From: Caprella mutica
Lineage: Eukaryota > Arthropoda > Malacostraca > Amphipoda > Caprellidae
Assembly (NCBI GenBank): GCA_947561585.1
Contig: CANNZV010001831.1
Location: forward strand, 62,001-126,000
Reading direction: 5' to 3'
DNA: 64,000 nucleotides
Positions 58,011 to 64,000 of this stretch are shown here, piece by piece (the first letter of the stretch is position 1; every line of letters begins with the position of its first letter). The notes under the pieces are model-generated. The model did no database searches and was not told where the DNA came from. It saw nothing but the letters and a program-made list of their open reading frames with translations. The translations under genes were made by a program, and so were the position numbers.

Positions 58011-58145
58011 TTAATCCTTTCGCTAGACCGAGTTATTTTTTGTGCGAATGTAGGTTTTCCTGATCTGGAAATTAGGTAACGTCTCAAAAATATCTTTTTA
58101 ATTTTTTTTCGGTACATGTTGACTCAAAGGTAGCGAATGGATTAA
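58011..58145. mobile_element. piggyBac-like MITE with TTAA target duplication
   Basis: TTAA (58011-58014) and TTAA (58142-58145) flank the inverted ends TCCTTTCGCTA and TAGCGAATGGA (one mismatch). TTAA duplication with a short YCC-type terminus is typical of piggyBac. The interior of 127 bp has no coding content, although a minus-strand ORF crosses it. Confidence 0.65.
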
Positions 58146-60068
58146 TAAATGATATCGTATTTATGCGTTTTGTTCGCTAGATTCAGAAAAAAATATCTTC
58201 GTTACAGATATTATCATTCTTTCCAGTTTACTTGGATTAAAAATTAATTTATTATTCATTCGATCACTTTTATGGGTTGTAAGATATATTCTACACTACG
58301 TCTAACGGGTAATTACCGTTCAGTCAAATTCTCAGAAGCTCAAAATAGTATTGTAATAATCTGCTGAATTCAGAGTATTTCATTACGATTACTGAAAGTC
58401 ACTAAAAATAATAATATCCAATTATATGCCATCTCTCAGAATGAGCATTCAACATGCAAGAATTCGAACGAAGAATTCCATTCTTTGGACTTTTCATGAA
58501 GGTCCCGGCCATCGTCCTTTGATGAAATACAATAGATTATTTCCATATCAAAGACTGGAAATAGCGTATCCATTCACTGTGACTTTATATCTATCTTTGA
58601 GATATGCTATCAAATGAACTATAGGCTCCATAGGGTTACAAATTTAGTTGAGAATTATTTTCTCTTGTTAGTAATAACTTAATTATAAGTACTCACATAA
58701 TTATTTATACTTATGTAATCACTAAAATATACATATAGGAAGAAAAGTAGAATATAGAATTTTTTTTAGAAAAAATATAGAAAAAATAAGAATAAATAAT
58801 ATAATATAGAAAAAAATCAGATAACTATATATAGTGATATAGATTCCATATTTCTAATATAATTTCGAATTATTAAAATTCATTCTTAATATCACTTCAG
58901 TTTGATATCTAATGAAATAAATAATTTAAATATTACAAATTAAGAAATTGTCTAGAGTGCTTGAAATTAAAATAATGTTTCATTTTTCTACACTAGCTAT
59001 GTACTCTTTAATTAAGACGATTGAGCGGTTATTTATATAAAAAATAAAAAAATTCTTTGCTGAAATCATCTTGATCTACTCTGAGGATTCGATTAACTTC
59101 ATGCGATTCAGAAGTTAATTATTCTCACATTTTCAAACTATTTTTTCTTCCAATTTGGCTTGTGAGTTTACATTTAATCAACATTCGCCAATTCGTTAAT
59201 CTAAACGGCAAACAGAATCAAAGGAAACTCATAAAAAAGTTCCGGGAAAAGAATTATTCAGATTTATTTGAGAATTTTCACCATTGAAACCTGAACACTA
59301 TAAGTTATCTATTTTATTTATATGGAAGTTACCTTGCGGGCTATCTTAACGTTAACTTTTTAAAATCAATAAATAAAGTAAAATGAGATGGAAATGCTCT
59401 TGGAATATGTTTTGTAGAACTGCTCACTGCATCTTTTTATATGTTTATTTTTGTACTTTCTCCGTATTACTCCCAGACGTTGTCGTCTGATACCAATTAT
59501 TTTCGTTGTAAAATATTCCATCAAATAACTAAATTTAATTTGTGATCCTTTAATAATATGTGCAAACTACACAATACAGTCCTTAATTATTATTTTCTAA
59601 CACCTCAAATTTTCTCTTTATACTAGATTTCTCAATTTTCAAAATGCTCACAGTGACGATTTCAAAATTCATAGACATTATCCCACAAAAATTATGTACG
59701 GTTTTTAAAAGACTGTAGTTTGATAAATTGAAGTGTAATATTTAATATTTCAATAAATATTGATTCATTTTCCTGATTAAAATCCTAAATGAGTGTTATA
59801 GATTTACGAATATATGTATAGTACTGTATATACCTCTTTTGACTAAATATGGTTACTATTGGTTCGACACCATTGCATAGTCTGACGATTTTGCAGTCTA
59901 CTATTGATATTCATTCATATAAAAGTGTCGGACCAATGGGTGGGTATCGGACTATTTAGAAGTCCCCCCAAACACGAGTAATTGGGTATCGTCACAGTAC
60001 TCGGACACCTACAGTATGCGGAAAGCGGGCGTTCAATAAATAATCTGACATTTAGGAATATCTGATTA
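58146..60068. other. Intergenic, nothing recognised
   Basis: AT-rich. The 63-codon ORF at 58426-58617 is unsupported. ACAGTACTCGGACACCTACAG and CGGAAAGCGGGCGTTC at 59994-60031 belong to the dispersed CCGAGTACTGT motif family. Confidence 0.45.
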
Positions 60069-60277
60069 AAGGCCGCTTCACGCATCACCGTGATCCGTCC
60101 GGGACGTCACCGGTCAGTGATTTTTGATCACTGTGGAGAGCCGGTACTGTGTGAATAGGTCCGTTGAAATTAAAGTAACGATATATTTTTTCACTGACAC
60201 CGAATCACTGAGAGGAGAGTGACGGAGACGGACCTGTGACTTGCCGGACGGATCTTGCTGATGTGTGAAGCAGCCTT
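60069..60277. mobile_element. 209-bp MITE with AAGGCTG ends, copy 2
   Basis: The reverse complement of 30275-30483 at about 93% by eye, again exactly 209 bp and flanked by TA. Ends are AAGGCCGCTTCACGCATCA and ATGTGTGAAGCAGCCTT. Confidence 0.85.
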
Positions 60278-62004
60278 TACCCTATCAAGACGTATGATAA
60301 TACCAACTTTCTGAGTACTGATAAGTTACCCTATTTTCGAATTGTGTATGTGTTTCAAAGTATTTATATTTTGATATAAAAGAATATTATCTTCAAGATC
60401 ATAACATAAATGGCAATTTTATAGTTTGTTGTATCCGCTAGTTTGTTGTACTGCACACTTCATGATTGTTTAATGACATGGCAGGAGAGTTGACCCTTTA
60501 CACATATATTAGTATTCAATTTGCTAGTAAATAAGATGAATGCATGAACGCAAGCTCGGCATTGTGTGATTAAAGGGTTTTAAAAACGCGCAGAACACTC
60601 TTGAAATTGTGCAAATCGGCAAATTGCGCAGAACTTATGCAATTCTTAGCACATTCTTTGTTTCAGAGTTCTAGTACGTTGTCATGGTGAAGTAAATCCA
60701 TGTTCTCAGGTGTTCCGTCCATACTTCATTGGTACTTTAATACATTGAAAATGACTATAGAGCTCAAAAGCTTCAAGTGAAAATATTCATAGTTTGCTCT
60801 TAGAGATTTCATTTAGCTATTTTATATATAGGTATAAAAATATAGGGATTATACCTACTTTATATAAAATAGTGAAGTATCGAAACAGTATATTTTCTTT
60901 ACATTAATTTCGATATTGCATCACAATCTTGTACTTTTATCAATACAAAATATAAAGTATCGGAACTACATCTCGTTCATTGAAACACAATATTTAGGAA
61001 ACATTTAACTCTAATATTCATTCAAGATTACAAAATGTGAATATGTAGCCCAATATAATTATATAAAATAATAAATAGTTATATGTCTATATTGTGCCAA
61101 TAGGTATTTCTATTTGAAAGAAAATACACAGTTTGTTTACTTTAATAAAAAACTGAAAATAGAGATACTCTATCAAGTTTTAATGAAACTTTTCAAAACT
61201 TGCCGAAAAGTTATCTGTAATCTGAACACATGATCTCTCATAAAAATGTATTTATATTGTTTCAAAATATAAATTTCGAATAGTACAATGTTAACGTCTT
61301 ACTCCACACTGTTTTTCCTAAACAGTGTAAACTATTAACCAAGATACATGCCATCACTTTCTCTAATCTTCGTCATTACGTTCTAATTAGTGTTCATATA
61401 AAATAGGTACCATCAGAGCTAGCAAAACTATCGTCATTACTTTAAAATATCGCGGGGGAATTTATTACAGGCCATTCTCTCGGCGACGAGTTGCGTTTTC
61501 TTCTAATTGAAGGGATCTGTTTTTACGGGTGAATTTAGAGCCCTCGCCGCCGCTGCCTAAATGCTTTTTGTGAACTGAAAACGAGAAATGCTTTAGTATA
61601 AGAAACATCCACCATTTTAATTGATTTACCATGTTAGGTTACATTATTATTAGGGTTATATTTGACAGAGTATCAAGAGTAATGGACTACATTTCTACAA
61701 GATTCAGTAAATTAGATTGAAAAGCTGTAAGTTATATGTGTTTTGGAGATTTATTATAGTTTATTAAACAATAGAAATATTACATAGTATTTCAAATATT
61801 TATCTAACACAAATATGTAAAACTTCGTAATTGAAAAGCATGATCCAAGCAAAGATGGTATTCAATCGAACATAAATCCATAAAACTCCTTTATGACATA
61901 TATGACATATATGTACTCATTAATTCACTAAATAGTAATTTTAGAATTGTGTTCAAATACATATTTTCGTAAATATCGGACGATAAAATATTCTGTAATT
62001 AAAT
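60278..62004. other. Intergenic, nothing recognised
   Basis: AT-rich. A GC-richer patch at 61450-61570 (TCGGCGACGAGTTGCG, CTCGCCGCCGCTGCC) has no open frame that I can support. Confidence 0.45.
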
Positions 62005-62420
62005 TATTAGGACACAAAAGGAAATTGAATACAAGGGACTCGAAGAAGCAGATCTAAACGAAATTTACTCCAAGAACAAAGTCTCTTACCATGGTTGGTT
62101 TGAATGTTCATGGGTGCAGAAAAGCTACAACGCTTACATCGTAACTCACCATTAAATATAATATTGGTCTAAATATGCAATAACTATAAAAAAACACCTT
62201 GAGGGATTTAACGATACAATTTGCATTTTCAGGTAAAACAGTAAATAATGAAAATTTGTTTTTGTATTATAATTTATAGGAATAGTAATAAACTAATAAT
62301 TATCAATTAATTGAGGTGGTTTAACGTCTTCTTTGGAACCAAAGGCCATATCGCTTACTCAAAATGAAATTAATTACAAGAAACCTTGAAGAAGAAGTCG
62401 GGAAGTAAAGTAGCTTCAAC
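62005..62420 (+). repeat. Diverged dispersed repeat, first units
   Basis: GGGACTCGAAGAAGCAGATC, CCAAGAACAAAGTCTCTTACC and CATGGGTGCAGAAAAGCTAC (62035-62135), plus GTTTAACGTCTTCTTTGGAA (62323-62342), match in order the segment at 63630-64000. It is a degenerate repeat family with a unit of about 170-200 bp. Confidence 0.6.
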
Positions 62421-62594
62421 ACCATTCATTGATAAAGTTTTCAAGGTTATAAAATTTATTGCAGTAAAAGACAGCCTATAATTATTTCAATGTTCTTATA
62501 AAAATATAATTTATATCAAAGTATTACAATAAATCTTCATTTTTTACAAACTTAATCCTGAGAATGTTCCACAATGAAAATATAATTTAATAAT

Positions 62595-63616
62595 CAGGGT
62601 TGTGACCATAGTAAATAAATAGAGAAGTATGCCAAGTTTCGAATTCATTGACTGTGAACTTGATCCATTCTTCAGAAACGATGTAAATAAATGACGTCGC
62701 ACAGAGTACTCTCAAATATTATAAGTATTATTAAACGAATATTATAAGTGAATAGAGTGTAAAACGTGATAAAAACAATTTCATGTAAGTTAATCTCAGT
62801 GAAAATGCACATTCAACTGAATAATAACACATTTTTTATTTAAAAAACAAATGGAAAATATTTTATGTGACGTCACTCATAATATTTTCGGATGTTCCAA
62901 TATTGTACTTGGTAAACTCCTCTATTTATTTACCATGGTTGTGACAATATTCCTTTAATATATACTTTAAATTCTTTTTATGTGCAATTATGCTTTTTAT
63001 GCTCAATTCATCAAAGTGCTGTAATTCGATTAATAAAAATGATAAGGGATATTAGCAAGCCCCTCAAATCATATTTGAATTGCAATCTCATGTTTTGGTG
63101 CAATCGTTTAAACTAAAATCAAAACACATGTATTCAATGTGTACACTGTACATCGTCTGGAAAAGTTCAGTTAAAGTAATATTGGGTTAATAAAACGGGT
63201 AAGTTTTGAATTTTAACAAGTAAAGTTGAACAGTTCTTACGATTAAATGCATTTTGTAATATTAATTTATGAAACTTTTCAATATTGAACCTTGAGTAGG
63301 GTATGTTCCAATAATGTTGGCATGTATTGTTGGGCAACGGTCTTTTAAAATACCTACATACCTGCTTTCCATTGTTTTTTGTAGATATATATTTTGTTAA
63401 TTGTATCTAGGTATTTTGTTGCTTATATGGCATATCTCAGAACATAATTTTTTTTATAGTTTCATGAACAATATTATTTACTCATGAAAAGAATATATTT
63501 TTATAAAAAGAAATATCTTTTGTAAAGAGAATGTAGTTTTATTTAAAAGAATATGCTTTATTTCAAATATGCTCAGGAATATATTTTTATGCTAAAAGCA
63601 TATTGTCACAGCCCTA
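62595..63616. mobile_element. About 1-kb MITE-like element, ends CAGGGTTGTGAC, interrupted by a nested element
   Basis: The left end CAGGGTTGTGAC continues, after the 331-bp insertion, as AATATTCCTTTAATATATAC. The right end AGCATATTGTCACAGCCCTA is its inverse. It is the same family as 20791-20964. The AT-rich interior repeats GAATATATTTTTAT-like pieces and has no ORF. Confidence 0.7.
62607..62937. mobile_element. Nested 331-bp hAT-like MITE with 8-bp target duplication
   Basis: Its 30-bp terminal inverted repeats (62607-62636 and 62908-62937, four mismatches) start CATRGTAAATAAATAGAG. They are flanked by the perfect 8-bp duplication GTTGTGAC (62599-62606 and 62938-62945). Removing the insert and one GTTGTGAC restores the end of the outer element. 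An 8-bp duplication is characteristic of hAT transposition. Confidence 0.85.
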
Positions 63617-63629
63617 GTCATAAAGAAAT

Positions 63630-64000
63630 ATAACTGCATGAATAATGTAACCTACCACCGAAAAGTGACATTGCTCATGGATGTAGAAAAGCTATCTTGT
63701 GAATGCAGTCTCTTTCCAAGGAAAGTGACAATTAAAATTCAAATTGTTGAAGGAGTTTAATGTCTGCTTCGAAACAAGCATATCACCGACGTCTGAGGGA
63801 AATAATGTATAAGGGACTAGAAAAAGTAATCAGAAAGGAAAGAGGCTCCATGAACAAAGTCACCTACAACCGTCAGTGACAATGATCATGGATGCAAAAA
63901 CCTACACCATGAATGCAGTCACTTACCAAGGAATTTGACGAAAAGCGATACAAGCACCGGGGCTGCATTAACGGATAGAAGGGGACAGTGAAGAGGTGAT
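63630..64000 (+). repeat. Diverged dispersed repeat, later units
   Basis: Two units here (63630-63740 and 63741-63935) share GAATGCAGTCWCTTWCCAAGG, TGACAATGATCATGGATG and AAGGGACTAGAAAAAGTAAT with 62005-62420. The repeat appears to run off the right edge of the window. Confidence 0.6.

Noticed and set aside
57914..58117. 67-codon minus-strand ORF
   Set aside because: It overlaps the piggyBac-like MITE at 58011-58145 and has no recognised motif.
58426..58617. 63-codon ORF
   Set aside because: No domain, no neighbouring exon, and ordinary length for chance.

Overview
This is an AT-rich (roughly 70% by eye), intron-bearing, gene-poor eukaryotic window. The organism is most likely an insect. 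I lean to a hemipteran such as a planthopper because of the repeat style and the secreted odorant-binding-protein-like gene, but the sequence does not prove the species. No bacterial operon, CRISPR array, rRNA or intact tRNA is visible.

One convincing protein-coding gene is present: a five-exon gene on the + strand (22623-26468) for a 156-residue secreted protein with six cysteines after the signal peptide, resembling an atypical odorant-binding protein. All exon phases and GT-AG boundaries agree. Its last intron is mostly a 42-bp tandem array in which every unit repeats the 3' splice acceptor used by the last exon. Other introns hold an AT-rich minisatellite and a small inverted-repeat element, and a MITE sits 100 bp past the stop codon. 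Two further exon-like segments (3643-3798 and 46182-46310) are weak candidates.

The rest is repeats. Long minisatellites lie at 1-400 (55 bp), 2381-3350 (30 bp, split by two insertions), 4789-5352 (20 bp), 7370-8463 (36 bp), 11878-13745 (17 bp changing to 23 bp), 17161-18326 (19 bp), 21310-22280 (60 bp, with an orientation flip), 32390-33080 (61 bp), 35057-35500 (20 bp), 42045-43300 (21 bp) and 48655-49590 (25 bp, with a 175-bp higher-order period). Most long ORFs in the window come from these arrays and are not genes.

Transposon remains are dense. They include a 1.56-kb foldback element with 490-bp arms carrying Tc1/mariner transposase relics (27391-28950); a hAT-like MITE with an 8-bp target duplication nested in another MITE (62595-63616); paired dispersed elements near 39.1/56.2 kb, 30.4/60.2 kb and 44.5/53.9 kb; four Helentron-like repeats rich in TGACCTTGACC; a tRNA-derived SINE-like head (32074-32165); a piggyBac-like MITE with TTAA ends (58011-58145); a 268-bp near-perfect foldback (47524-47791); and many 60-80 bp snap-back hairpins built on TATGGTGGGGCCATAGAAGA. 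The window reads as intergenic and intronic DNA built by repeated transposition and tandem amplification around one small secreted-protein gene.
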